DNA from: Aerococcus viridans
Lineage (GTDB): Bacteria; Bacillota; Bacilli; Lactobacillales; Aerococcaceae
Direction of reading: 5' to 3'
Assembly (NCBI RefSeq): GCF_001543285.1
Contig: NZ_CP014164.1
Coordinates: 558,001 to 622,000 of the forward strand
DNA: 64,000 nucleotides
Position 1 is the first letter of the stretch. Every line of letters starts with the position of its first letter. The notes beneath the pieces were generated by a model. That model saw only the letters and a program-made list of their open reading frames with translations, did no database searches and was not told the DNA's origin. A program made the position numbers and the translations under genes. Positions 21,292 through 28,945 of this stretch are shown here, piece by piece.

Positions 21292-22434
21292 ATGTATCAA
21301 GGAATTGAGTGTAAAATCTATCCTAACGAAAAACAGCGTCAGTTAATTCATATGACCTTTGGTCATACCCGATTCATCTGGAACGAAATGTTGGCCATGT
21401 TGAATGCGCGGTACGAAAACAATCCTGACCTTCAAATGCTATCTTATAATGCGTTATCCTCTCTTATTCCACAAATGAAGAAGGAATATCCCTGGTTGCG
21501 TGAAGTTGATAGCGTAGCTGTTCAATGTAGTGTTAAACGCTTATCCGAAACTTTTGTTCGTTTTTTTAAAGGTTATTCAAAATACCCAAAATTCAAATCA
21601 AGGAAGAACACCAGACAGTCGTATTTAAGTACCATACGTGGCAACAACATTCGTTTAAATGACAATCAGCGGTATATCAAATTACCCAAATTAGGTTGGA
21701 TAAAATGTAAGTCAAGTGTTCTTCATATTGAGAATGAACGCATAAAATCTGTCACCGTAAAATATACACCTAGTGGCGACTACTATATCTCCCTTTTGGT
21801 CACAAGCGATAATCAAGCAATGCCCAAAACAGGAAATGTAGTCGGTGTCGATTTAGGTGTAAGTGATTTAGCTATTACGTCTGATGGTCAAAAATATCAA
21901 AGTCAGCGACTACATTTGTCTTATAAGAAGCAATTACATTATTGGGAAAAGCGAATGGCCCGTAGACGTTTACAAGCCAAAAAGAACGGTGTAGCTTTAG
22001 CGGATGCGAAAAACTACCAGCAAGCCAAACGCCAAGTGGCCCGTATTCATCAACGTATCAAAAACATCCGCAAGGATTACATGCATAAAATCACAACCGA
22101 TATGGTTAAAAGTTATGACGTTATCGTTCTAGAGGATTTAAAGACGACTAATATGATGAAAAATCATCAATTAGCCCGTTCAATCGCTGGCCAATCCTGG
22201 CGGATGTTTAGAACAATCCTAGAGGCAAAGTGCGAAATGTACGATAAGACATTTGTAGCTATTAATCCGTACAAGACATCCCAGAAATGTTCTAATTGCG
22301 GGTATGATAGCGGTAAAAAAGCGTTAAATATACGTCATTGGACTTGTATGAAGTGTAATATGCATCACGATAGAGATATCAACGCAGCTAAAAATATATT
22401 AAATATTGGCCTGGAACAGGCCTTAGTTAAATAG
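21292..22434 (+). CDS. tnpB: TnpB, RNA-guided nuclease of the IS200/IS605 element
   Basis: 380 residues, full length. The N-terminal OrfB helix-turn-helix region is followed by the RuvC-like domain: Asp in VVGVDLGVSDLAI near residue 180, Glu in VIVLEDLKTTNM near 280, and the last Asp in HHDRDINAAKN near 360. The zinc ribbon CSNCG ... CMKC is intact. TnpB proteins of this family cut DNA next to a short transposon-adjacent motif using a guide from the element's right end. GGGGGTG precedes the ATG. All catalytic residues are present, so it could be active even if tnpA is not. Confidence 0.93.
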   Translation: MYQGIECKIYPNEKQRQLIHMTFGHTRFIWNEMLAMLNARYENNPDLQMLSYNALSSLIPQMKKEYPWLREVDSVAVQCSVKRLSETFVRFFKGYSKYPKFKSRKNTRQSYLSTIRGNNIRLNDNQRYIKLPKLGWIKCKSSVLHIENERIKSVTVKYTPSGDYYISLLVTSDNQAMPKTGNVVGVDLGVSDLAITSDGQKYQSQRLHLSYKKQLHYWEKRMARRRLQAKKNGVALADAKNYQQAKRQVARIHQRIKNIRKDYMHKITTDMVKSYDVIVLEDLKTTNMMKNHQLARSIAGQSWRMFRTILEAKCEMYDKTFVAINPYKTSQKCSNCGYDSGKKALNIRHWTCMKCNMHHDRDINAAKNILNIGLEQALVK

Positions 22435-22531
22435 CTTAGACCGCTGTTTTGCTTTGAAATAAGTGGAACAAGTCATGAGTGTTCCTAGAAACACGCCATT
22501 TTAATGGCGTTGTAGTTCATCCTCATGACAA
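22300..22531 (+). ncRNA. Predicted omega (reRNA) guide RNA region of TnpB
   Basis: In this family the guide RNA is made from the 3' end of tnpB through the right end of the element. Here the region after the tnpB stop has two nested hairpins (22472-22529) that could be its scaffold, and sequence just beyond 22531 would be the guide. This is inferred from family knowledge and the visible hairpins only. Confidence 0.4.
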
Positions 22532-22560
22532 CTGATAGATAAACAGAGGAGAGTGACCTA

Positions 22561-22653
22561 ATGACAACACGAATTTACATGATGCGCCATGGCCAAACGC
22601 TATTCAATGTCTTAAATAAGATACTAGGTGTGTCAAAGAAATTTTTTAATTGA
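22561..22653 (+). pseudogene. Histidine phosphatase (phosphoglycerate mutase-like) 5' remnant
   Basis: ATG 22561 follows GAGGAG and the product begins MTTRIYMMRHGQTLFN, the RHG motif with the phospho-accepting His and normal family start. After ~24 codons similarity ends and a stop follows at 22651. Over 170 residues of the usual ~200-residue domain are missing. The break lies ~110 bases after the right end of the IS200/IS605 element. Sequence to 22800 shows nothing else recognisable. Confidence 0.75.
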
Positions 22654-22813
22654 TGTTAGTGAAAGAAATGCGGATGTTTTCTAGACAATCATTTAAAAGA
22701 CAGGTTTGAAGTAAATTGGAATTTCTTTCTATTAAAGTTATATAACACAGTCAATCGCACAAGACTGAATTGTTTAAAAACTGTAAAGTAGGGCAAGGTT
22801 TGGGAGGCAAACG

Positions 22814-23152
22814 ATGAACAAACATGATGTAAACCGTAAAGGAACCAAGGACGACCATTCGTTTCGAAATATCTATAAAATTGAAATCAGTGGCTTACAA
22901 GGGAACAACTACGATGAATTAGACGACAATAATTTGAGGGTCAGTATCAAAAGTATCCTATTGAAGGTTGTGGTATTCCTGCTTGTGGGTGTCATTACTT
23001 TCTTTATTTTTAAAGAAGATATGTGGTCTACTGATACCAAGATGGCTTCCTTGGCTAGCGTCTACTTTATTTTGACAACGCTTGTTGTGGGCTATTTGGG
23101 CACAATCTTAGTGGACCTATTATTTGGTCGTAACAAGAAAAGAAAAAAATAA
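22814..23152 (+). CDS. Small two-segment membrane protein, unknown function
   Basis: 112 residues. The first ~50 are charged and cytoplasmic; two hydrophobic segments follow (about 52-68 and 78-102), and the end GRNKKRKK is strongly basic, placing both termini inside. GGGAGG before the ATG supports translation. I do not recognise the family. It stands alone between the histidine-phosphatase remnant and the transpeptidase gene. Its length, codon use and ribosome site look like a real gene. Confidence 0.6.
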   Translation: MNKHDVNRKGTKDDHSFRNIYKIEISGLQGNNYDELDDNNLRVSIKSILLKVVVFLLVGVITFFIFKEDMWSTDTKMASLASVYFILTTLVVGYLGTILVDLLFGRNKKRKK

Positions 23153-23339
23153 GCTGACTGAGTGATTGACTAGTTTTTTTATAGTCACAGGGGTGGTTAT
23201 TTTGTCAATGAGGGGCTTGTCAATCGGAGCTGATTTTTAAAAATATGATAAATTGAATAAATATTACAGAAATGTTACAAGAAATAAGGTACAATAGGTT
23301 AAAGCTTTAATAGCGTCAACTGGGAAGGGAGATAATTGA

Positions 23340-24725
23340 ATGAAGAAAGTTTCGATGTGGGTATTGGGTGCAGTCTTAGCATTATTAATAGTGGGCTACG
23401 GTGTAGGTGTGTATTATTATCAATCACATTTCTTACCAGCAACGACTGTTTCTAATGTAAATGTCAGTGGGATGACAAAGGCTGACGCGGAAGCTGCAGT
23501 AGCCAAGTCCAACAATGAACGTACCATGAAAATTACTGACCAAGGTCAAGAAGTGGCTACCATGAATTTACAAGAAGCTGGCTTTCAACCAGCAGAAAAT
23601 GATTCTTTTGATGACATGCTAAATCAACAAGCGACCTTCACATGGCCGGTTGAATTTATTAGCAATGCTTTAAAGTCTGTGGATGCCAACGAAAGTAATG
23701 AGTGGACTGTTGACCGTGAGGCATTCAAGTCTTACTTTGACCAGTTAGACATTGATCAAGAAGGTGCAACACCATCAACAAGTGCACAAGTAGTCATCAA
23801 TGATGAAACAAGGACGGTAGAAGTGGTGCCTGAAACACAGGGTAACCAAGTCACGTCAGATTCATTGGCGGATGCCGTTTTGTCAAAGGTGAAAGCAGGA
23901 ACAAGTGAGCTAGATTTAGCGGATGCTTACGTGAGACCAGAAGTGACTAGCGATTCAGAGGCTATTCAAACGGCTAAAGCTGAATTGGAGGGTATTTTAT
24001 CAGCAAGTATCGGCATACAAATTGAAGATGAAGTGGTGAATATTCCAAGTGAAACGCTAGCGGCATGGGTAAGTACAGATGATCAAGGAAAAGTCCAAGT
24101 GGATGAAGAGGCGATTGATCAATACTTATACGAGTGGAATGTGGAAAATGCTGGGTTAAACCAAGACCACCAATTCCAATCTACTGAATCAGGCGAAGTG
24201 ACGGTTACACCAGGTATTTATGGTTGGTATATCGAGCGCGAAATGACGACGCAATTGGTTGCGGAAGCAGTCCTTGCGGGTGAGGATACAGTGATTCAAC
24301 CAAATATCTGGGGTGGTGGTTATAACCAAGATGACTTCTTCGGTACTTCTTATATAGAAGTAGACTTAAGCAAGCAAAAGATGTTCGTTTATATTGATGG
24401 CGAACAAAAAATTGCTACTGATATCGTTAGCGGGAATACCGGTACTGACACGGTTCCAGGTGCCTATGAGATTTGGAATATGGAAAATCCATCAGTATTG
24501 AAGGGGTATAACCCAAGAACAGAAAAAGATTATGCGGTACCCGTAGACTACTGGATGGCCTTTGACTTTACGGGCCAAGGAATCCATGACGCCGACTGGC
24601 AATCAAGCTTTGGTGGCGACGCCTATCAACAAAATGGGTCTTTAGGTTGTATTAATACACCACCACAAACCATGGCTAAAGTATATGAATTAGCTTATGT
24701 AGGGTTACCAGTAATTGTGTTTTAA
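23340..24725 (+). CDS. L,D-transpeptidase with N-terminal peptidoglycan-binding domains
   Basis: 461 residues. An N-terminal membrane anchor (about 7-26) is followed by two PG_binding_4-like repeats (about 40-300; FLPATTVSNVNVSGMTKADA marks the first) and a C-terminal YkuD domain (about 335-461). This matches Ldt-fm of Enterococcus faecium, which makes 3-3 peptidoglycan cross-links from outside the membrane. The catalytic region reads GIHDADWQ ... NGSLGCINTPP: the Cys nucleophile and first His are present, but the His of the usual SHGC motif is Leu. GGGAGA precedes the ATG. It is a single gene with a terminator at 24799. Confidence 0.9.
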   Translation: MKKVSMWVLGAVLALLIVGYGVGVYYYQSHFLPATTVSNVNVSGMTKADAEAAVAKSNNERTMKITDQGQEVATMNLQEAGFQPAENDSFDDMLNQQATFTWPVEFISNALKSVDANESNEWTVDREAFKSYFDQLDIDQEGATPSTSAQVVINDETRTVEVVPETQGNQVTSDSLADAVLSKVKAGTSELDLADAYVRPEVTSDSEAIQTAKAELEGILSASIGIQIEDEVVNIPSETLAAWVSTDDQGKVQVDEEAIDQYLYEWNVENAGLNQDHQFQSTESGEVTVTPGIYGWYIEREMTTQLVAEAVLAGEDTVIQPNIWGGGYNQDDFFGTSYIEVDLSKQKMFVYIDGEQKIATDIVSGNTGTDTVPGAYEIWNMENPSVLKGYNPRTEKDYAVPVDYWMAFDFTGQGIHDADWQSSFGGDAYQQNGSLGCINTPPQTMAKVYELAYVGLPVIVF

Positions 24726-24798
24726 AACCTTTTTTGGAAAAAGGAAACCGTTCTTAGACTAGGATAAATGAATTGAAAACTAGCATATGCATTTTTAA

Positions 24799-24829
24799 TG
24801 GTCGAGGACTTAGTTTCTCGGCCTTTTTT
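24799..24829 (+). terminator. Intrinsic terminator after the L,D-transpeptidase gene
   Basis: GGTCGAG pairs with CTCGGCC (24817-24823), followed by six T's. Confidence 0.85.
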
Positions 24830-24889
24830 GCTATCTGTATGAATAGTTATATAACAGATTTCTCTTTAAATTGTAACAGTAAAACAGTC

Positions 24890-24918
24890 TAGACACCGAC
24901 GTAAAATGCTGTTAATAT
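24890..24918 (+). promoter_or_regulatory. Promoter of metN-metI-metQ
   Basis: TAGACA (24890-24895), a 17-base spacer and TAATAT (24913-24918), 35 bases before the metN start. No T-box or other leader fits in the remaining gap. Confidence 0.65.
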
Positions 24919-24952
24919 GGTACACATGATATAGAAGAAGGTGACGAGATAC

Positions 24953-25699
24953 ATGATAGAATTTAAGCAAGTGGCCAAAGAATTCGTCAATAATGGTAAC
25001 CGCATACAAGCGTTAGACCAGGTAAGCTTAAATATTCAATTTCGAGAAATATTTGGCTTAGTTGGGGAGAGCGGGGCTGGTAAATCGACTTTGTTGCGGT
25101 TTATTAATGCCCTAGAAAAGCCCAGCTCTGGACAAGTTCTAGTAGATGATGTCCTAGTCAATGACTTAACTGGGAAAGACTTGCGGGCATTTCGAAAAGA
25201 CATCAGTATGGTCTTTCAACAATTTAATCTATTAAACAATAAAACAGTGGGCGAAAATGTTGCCTTACCCTTAAGTTTGCACAAGTACGATGATCCCTTA
25301 ACCGTGGATGAGGTCTTGGCTTTTGTGGGTTTAGCAGATAAAAAAGACCACTACCCAAGTCAATTATCAGGTGGTCAAAAACAACGAGTGGGGATTGCTC
25401 GAGCCTTAATTACCCGCCCGAAAATCTTATTGGCCGATGAACCGACATCAGCCTTGGATACCCGAACTACTGGCGAGATTGTGAAAGTATTAAAAGCTGC
25501 CCATAAAGCCTATCCTATGACCATGATTGTGGTGACCCACGAGCTTGAAGTCATTAAGGCATTATGCCAACGGGCGGCCATTTTAGAAAAAGGGCAAGTC
25601 AGTCAAGTAGTAACAGTTAAGCCAGGTATCCAGGCTATTTCAGACGGAAACCAGTCTTACGCTGACCATGTATTGGAGGTGCTTGAAGGCAATGAATAA
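24953..25699 (+). CDS. metN: Methionine ABC transporter ATPase, short form
   Basis: 248 residues from ATG 24953; a GTG four codons upstream also opens the frame but overlaps the AAGGTG site. Walker A GESGAGKST, signature [15 protein letters not shown] and Walker B ILLADEPTSAL are complete. The following permease and binding-protein genes define a methionine importer. It is about 90 residues shorter than usual MetN and lacks the C-terminal NIL domain that senses internal methionine, so it should not show that feedback. Its end overlaps metI by eight bases. Confidence 0.9.
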   Translation: MIEFKQVAKEFVNNGNRIQALDQVSLNIQFREIFGLVGESGAGKSTLLRFINALEKPSSGQVLVDDVLVNDLTGKDLRAFRKDISMVFQQFNLLNNKTVGENVALPLSLHKYDDPLTVDEVLAFVGLADKKDHYPSQLSGGQKQRVGIARALITRPKILLADEPTSALDTRTTGEIVKVLKAAHKAYPMTMIVVTHELEVIKALCQRAAILEKGQVSQVVTVKPGIQAISDGNQSYADHVLEVLEGNE

Positions 25700-26375
25700 C
25701 CTACAAGAATATGGTCAACGGTTAATCGAATTTCTACCCGATATCATTGAAAGTCTTGGGGAAACAGGGATTATGATGAGTTTTGCCATGCTGGCAGCAA
25801 TTATTTTAGGCCTACCTCTAGGAACAATTTTATTCTTAACCGATGAGGACAATCCAAGAGAAAATAAGCTGGTCTATCAGGTCTTATCCTTTATCATCAA
25901 CACTATCCGGTCATTCCCATTTTTACTATTGGTTGTCTCTATGCAACCTCTGATTCGAGCGACTTACGGCCGAGCGACCGGGGACCCAGTGGCGGCATCC
26001 TTTCCAATGATGGTGATTGCCGTCGCACTATATGCCCGCTTTGTTGAGCAGTCTTTACTGGACGTTGACCGCGGTGTTCTTGAAACGGCCGATGCTTTAG
26101 GGGCCAACACTTGGCAATTGGTGACCAAGTTCCTCTTCGTTGAAGCCAAATCGTCCTTAATTATTGGCTATACGACGGCATTTGTGTCCTTTATTTCCTA
26201 TTCGACCATTATGGGGGTTGTCGGCGGAGGGGGAATTGGTGACTTCGCCATTCGCTATGGCTACCAGCGTTATGAAACCGACATGATGTACACGGCTATC
26301 GTTTTGATTATCGTGATTGTACAAGTTTGTCAGTGGTTAGGACTTAAACTAGCTAAGAAAGTCGACCACCGTTAA
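25692..26375 (+). CDS. metI: Methionine ABC transporter permease
   Basis: 227 residues from ATG 25692; an upstream in-frame ATG at 25668 lies inside metN and is less likely. Five membrane segments are predicted. The cytoplasmic coupling loop ETADALGANTWQLVTKFLFVEA is the MetI form of the EAA motif, and VGGGGIGDFAIRYGYQRYE near the end is typical of the family. The pair of subunits forms the membrane channel with MetN inside. Two hairpins separate it from metQ. Confidence 0.94.
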   Translation: MNNLQEYGQRLIEFLPDIIESLGETGIMMSFAMLAAIILGLPLGTILFLTDEDNPRENKLVYQVLSFIINTIRSFPFLLLVVSMQPLIRATYGRATGDPVAASFPMMVIAVALYARFVEQSLLDVDRGVLETADALGANTWQLVTKFLFVEAKSSLIIGYTTAFVSFISYSTIMGVVGGGGIGDFAIRYGYQRYETDMMYTAIVLIIVIVQVCQWLGLKLAKKVDHR

Positions 26376-26403
26376 GTGAGTGGTTGTTAAGGCACAACTC
26401 ATT

Positions 26404-26442
26404 GGAAAATAGCTTTATTTTCCTTAAGTTGGCGCCAGCTTA
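26404..26442 (+). promoter_or_regulatory. Two adjacent hairpins between metI and metQ
   Basis: GGAAAATA pairs with TTATTTTCC (26404-26422), and TTAAGTTGG pairs with CCAGCTTAA (26423-26442). There is no long T-run directly after either. They may protect or process the mRNA so that the binding protein is made in excess. Confidence 0.5.
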
Positions 26443-26486
26443 AAATAAGGTAATCTTTTTACAAAAAAAATTTGGAGGTAAGATGT

Positions 26487-27338
26487 ATGAAGAAAGGTTT
26501 ATTGTTTACAGGGGTATTATCAGCAGGTTTGTTGCTTGCGGCATGTGGGAACGGGAGTGAGAGCGCTGAGTCAACGGCGACTGAATCAGCAGCTTCAAGT
26601 GAAGATACAGTAATCAAAGTGGCGTCTCATACGACACCAATGACTGATATCGTGGAATTGGCTGCTGAAGTGGTGGAAGAACCCTACACAATTGAATTGG
26701 TAGAAGTTTCTGACAATATTCAATACAACGAAGCAGTTTTAAATGATGAAGCAGATGCCTCATTTGCCCAACATGAGCCGTTCATGGAAGTTTTCAATGA
26801 AGAACGTAACGGTGACTTAGTAGCTATTCAACCGATTTACAATGCTGTCGTTGGTTTCTATGCACCAGAATATGAAAGTATTGAGGATATTGAAGATGGC
26901 GCAGAAGTGGCTATTCCAAGTGATATGACCAATGAAGCGCGTGCTTTACATATTTTAGACGCTCAAGGTTTGATTGACGTACCGGATGAAAGTTTTGTAA
27001 CAGTTGATGATATTACGGAAAATGATAAAAACCTAAGCTTTACCCTTGTCGACTTGTTGAATTTAAATGCTTCGTATCAAGATGGTGTGGACTTAGTCTT
27101 TAACTACCCAACTTATATTTCAGAAATTGGTTTAACACCAGAAGAAGCGTTATTCCTTGAAGAAGATGATTCTAACCGTTTTGCCGTACAAATCGTAACT
27201 CGTGAAGGCAATGCAGATTCAGAAAAAATTCAAGCATTGAAAGCAGCCTTCACCTCACAAGAAGTCTATGACTACTTAGAAGAACTAGCTGCAAGTGGTC
27301 ACTTAGTACCAGCCTTCGAAAATCCTTCAGAACAATAA
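26487..27338 (+). CDS. metQ: Methionine-binding lipoprotein
   Basis: 283 residues from ATG 26487 after GGAGGTAAG; a TTG at 26472 lies within that site. The signal peptide ends at lipobox LLLAACGN, so the protein is lipid-anchored outside. NlpA/MetQ features: VIKVASHTTPMTDIVELA, FAQHEPFMEVFNEER and VAIPSDMTNEARALHIL. A Ser/Glu/Ala-rich linker of ~20 residues follows the lipid Cys. It completes the MetNIQ importer and is distinct from the orphan at 18664, so two receptors may share one transporter. Confidence 0.93.
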   Translation: MKKGLLFTGVLSAGLLLAACGNGSESAESTATESAASSEDTVIKVASHTTPMTDIVELAAEVVEEPYTIELVEVSDNIQYNEAVLNDEADASFAQHEPFMEVFNEERNGDLVAIQPIYNAVVGFYAPEYESIEDIEDGAEVAIPSDMTNEARALHILDAQGLIDVPDESFVTVDDITENDKNLSFTLVDLLNLNASYQDGVDLVFNYPTYISEIGLTPEEALFLEEDDSNRFAVQIVTREGNADSEKIQALKAAFTSQEVYDYLEELAASGHLVPAFENPSEQ

Positions 27339-27344
27339 TTTGAA

Positions 27345-27480
27345 CCAGTAATTAAGTAAGATTTCGGCTTATACTTTATCTATCATTGCCTTAAAAAGCA
27401 GTGGGCATGCTAGGTAAGCTCCGTCTGAAACTCTTTCTAGTAGAGATTAATAGGCTACTTAATTAAGTAAAAACTATTAA
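27345..27480. other. Structured intergenic stretch after metQ
   Basis: Inverted pieces (AATTAAGTAAG near 27351 and CTACTTAATTAAG near 27463) enclose ~100 bases. Positions 27361-27396 resemble the hairpin at 697-733 after the pullulanase gene. No ORF is seen. It may be a repeat or a 3' UTR structure. Confidence 0.35.
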
Positions 27481-27544
27481 AGAACATGACTGATTTTTTT
27501 ATGGTGGAAAACTAAATTTTAAAAGACAAATATTTTATAACTTA

Positions 27545-27577
27545 GACATGATCACTAATGATTATGTCTTTTTTTAG
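27545..27577 (+). terminator. Probable terminator after metQ
   Basis: AGACAT pairs with ATGTCT around an imperfect inner stem, followed by seven T's (to about 27577). Confidence 0.65.
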
Positions 27578-27751
27578 GTCATTTTTGATAGGTGCTTACT
27601 ATTGATCGCTTATTCAGGTCAAATGATAACCGGAAAAGTTTATCAAGTTTTTTTGTCCAAAGTCTGACAAATACTGATATTAGGGTGTTTATTAATGAAT
27701 AAGATTTGCTTAAAAGGTACATGGAATACAATTTTTGTATTTTATGTACCC

Positions 27752-27859
27752 TTTTTTGATCGCTATTTTTGCCACTTCTATATCAGTGATGATAGCGGTT
27801 AACGATTTTTTGATCGCTATTTTTGCCACTTCTATATCAGTGATGATAGCGGTTAACGA
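27752..27859. repeat. Tandem duplication of a 54-base hairpin unit
   Basis: The unit, containing GATCGCTATTTTTGCCACTT and ending AGCGGTTAACGA, occurs twice without change at a period of 54. Within each unit ATCGCTAT can pair with ATAGCGGT. It lies in the ~700-base gene-free stretch between metQ and the second T-box. Perfect identity suggests recent duplication. Confidence 0.9.
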
Positions 27860-28047
27860 TTAGAAGAAGATGATAATCGGATGAAAAGCTAAGTGGGATA
27901 AGGGGTTTTCACCTTTTTCAAAAAAAGGTGATCAGACGAAAGTGCATTTATTGATTGTTTTTCCTAGGCAGTAATATTGATGCAGATGCATGAGATTTGT
28001 TAAATTTACTGCAAGCAAAAGTTGCAAATCTTTTTTATAACCAATTG

Positions 28048-28312
28048 CTTTGATGAGTAGAGTAGTTATGCAGGTAATCCACAGCGAGTCTGAATTTGGT
28101 GAAATCAGATGTTTACCGGTAATGAAAATGAGCTCTGAGCATCTAGTCAGTGAAAGCTGGTTGGACGGTTGGGACCGTTATTTCTTTCAGTATGTAAGGT
28201 ATTTACTGGATAAGAGATTGCTCGCGAGGGCAATTTGAATAAGGGTGGCACCGCGATTGTTAACCAATCGCCCCTTCCTAATAGACAAGGTTGTTTATTA
28301 GGGAGGGATTTT
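28048..28312 (+). ncRNA. T-box riboswitch, candidate Met specifier
   Basis: The T-box sequence AAGGGTGGCACCGCG lies at 28241-28255, followed by a terminator (CCCTTCCTAATA at 28272 with TATTAGGGAGGG near 28307, then TTTTC). Stem I has a terminal hairpin TCTGA/TCAGA around a TTTGGTGAAA loop (28088-28108). The candidate specifier ATG at 28128-28130 lies in TGAAAATGA, the same context as at 18421. It controls the FMN-reductase/GNAT/ABC genes that follow. Cysteine specificity is not excluded, because the importer looks cystine-like. Confidence 0.87.
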
Positions 28313-28378
28313 CATTTAAAAAAAATATCTAGATGTATGAAATCAGTGAAAGCAATCACCAAAGAAAGAGGTAAGGAT

Positions 28379-28945
28379 ATGACAAAAGTAACTTTAATTG
28401 TAGGCGCAAATTCATTATCTTCACGACTAAATGGTTTGGTGGCCTATGCCCAGCAGGTGTTATTCGAATATAAGATTCAAACGCAGGTGATTCAGGTCCA
28501 TATGTTGCCAGCCGAAGCTTTGATGACGGCGGACTATACGGATAAGACGATTCAAGCGGTCAACCAACAGGTATTGAATTCAGATGGGGTTTTGGTATTT
28601 ACACCAATCTTCCAAGGAAGCTACTCAGGGATTTTAAAGGCATATCTTGATGTATTGCCAAAAAAGGCGTTGCAGGACAAGGTGGTTTATGGCTTGGGAT
28701 TAGGTGGGTCGAAACACCACTTGTTGGCCTTACAATATGCTCTGGAGCCTGTCTTGAAGGAACTGGGTACAGAAGAATTGTTACAGTCAACCTTTGCGAC
28801 GCAAGACAAGGTTGTGAAAGATGGTAGAGATTTTATCATCGAAGACAGTGTAACCAATCGAATTGATGAACAACTTTATAGATTTACCAGCCGTATCGGC
28901 CATGAGGTTATTAAGGAGGAAGTAAGATGGGAAAAGATCGTATAA
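28379..28945 (+). CDS. NAD(P)H-dependent FMN reductase-like flavoprotein (SsuE/MsuE type)
   Basis: 188 residues from ATG 28379 (AGAGGTAAGG upstream); upstream in-frame codons lie inside the T-box leader. The flavodoxin-like fold is shown by VTLIVGANSLSSRLNGLV near the start, GVLVFTPIFQGSYSGILKAYLD near the FMN site and VVYGLGLGGSKHHLL. Such reductases supply FMNH2 to monooxygenases that release sulfur from organic compounds. Its place behind a T-box and before an amino-acid importer suggests a role in sulfur-compound use. It overlaps the next gene by 19 bases. Confidence 0.82.
   Translation: MTKVTLIVGANSLSSRLNGLVAYAQQVLFEYKIQTQVIQVHMLPAEALMTADYTDKTIQAVNQQVLNSDGVLVFTPIFQGSYSGILKAYLDVLPKKALQDKVVYGLGLGGSKHHLLALQYALEPVLKELGTEELLQSTFATQDKVVKDGRDFIIEDSVTNRIDEQLYRFTSRIGHEVIKEEVRWEKIV

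Larger units (their letters stand above)
20721..22531. mobile_element. IS200/IS605-family element with divergent tnpA and tnpB
   Basis: The two genes point away from each other with a 100-bp shared promoter region. The left end has a long imperfect hairpin (GTCGCCC at 20723 with GGGCGAC at 20775) that overlaps the tnpA stop. The right end has GTCATGAG at 22472 pairing with CTCATGAC at 22522, enclosing a second hairpin ACGCCATT/AATGGCGT. Subterminal hairpins rather than inverted repeats are typical of this single-strand-transposing family. The exact cleavage positions cannot be read without an empty-site comparison, so the limits are approximate. Confidence 0.8.

Noticed and set aside
28235-28378. 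N-terminal extension of the FMN reductase-like gene
   Set aside because: It lies inside the T-box antiterminator and terminator stems.
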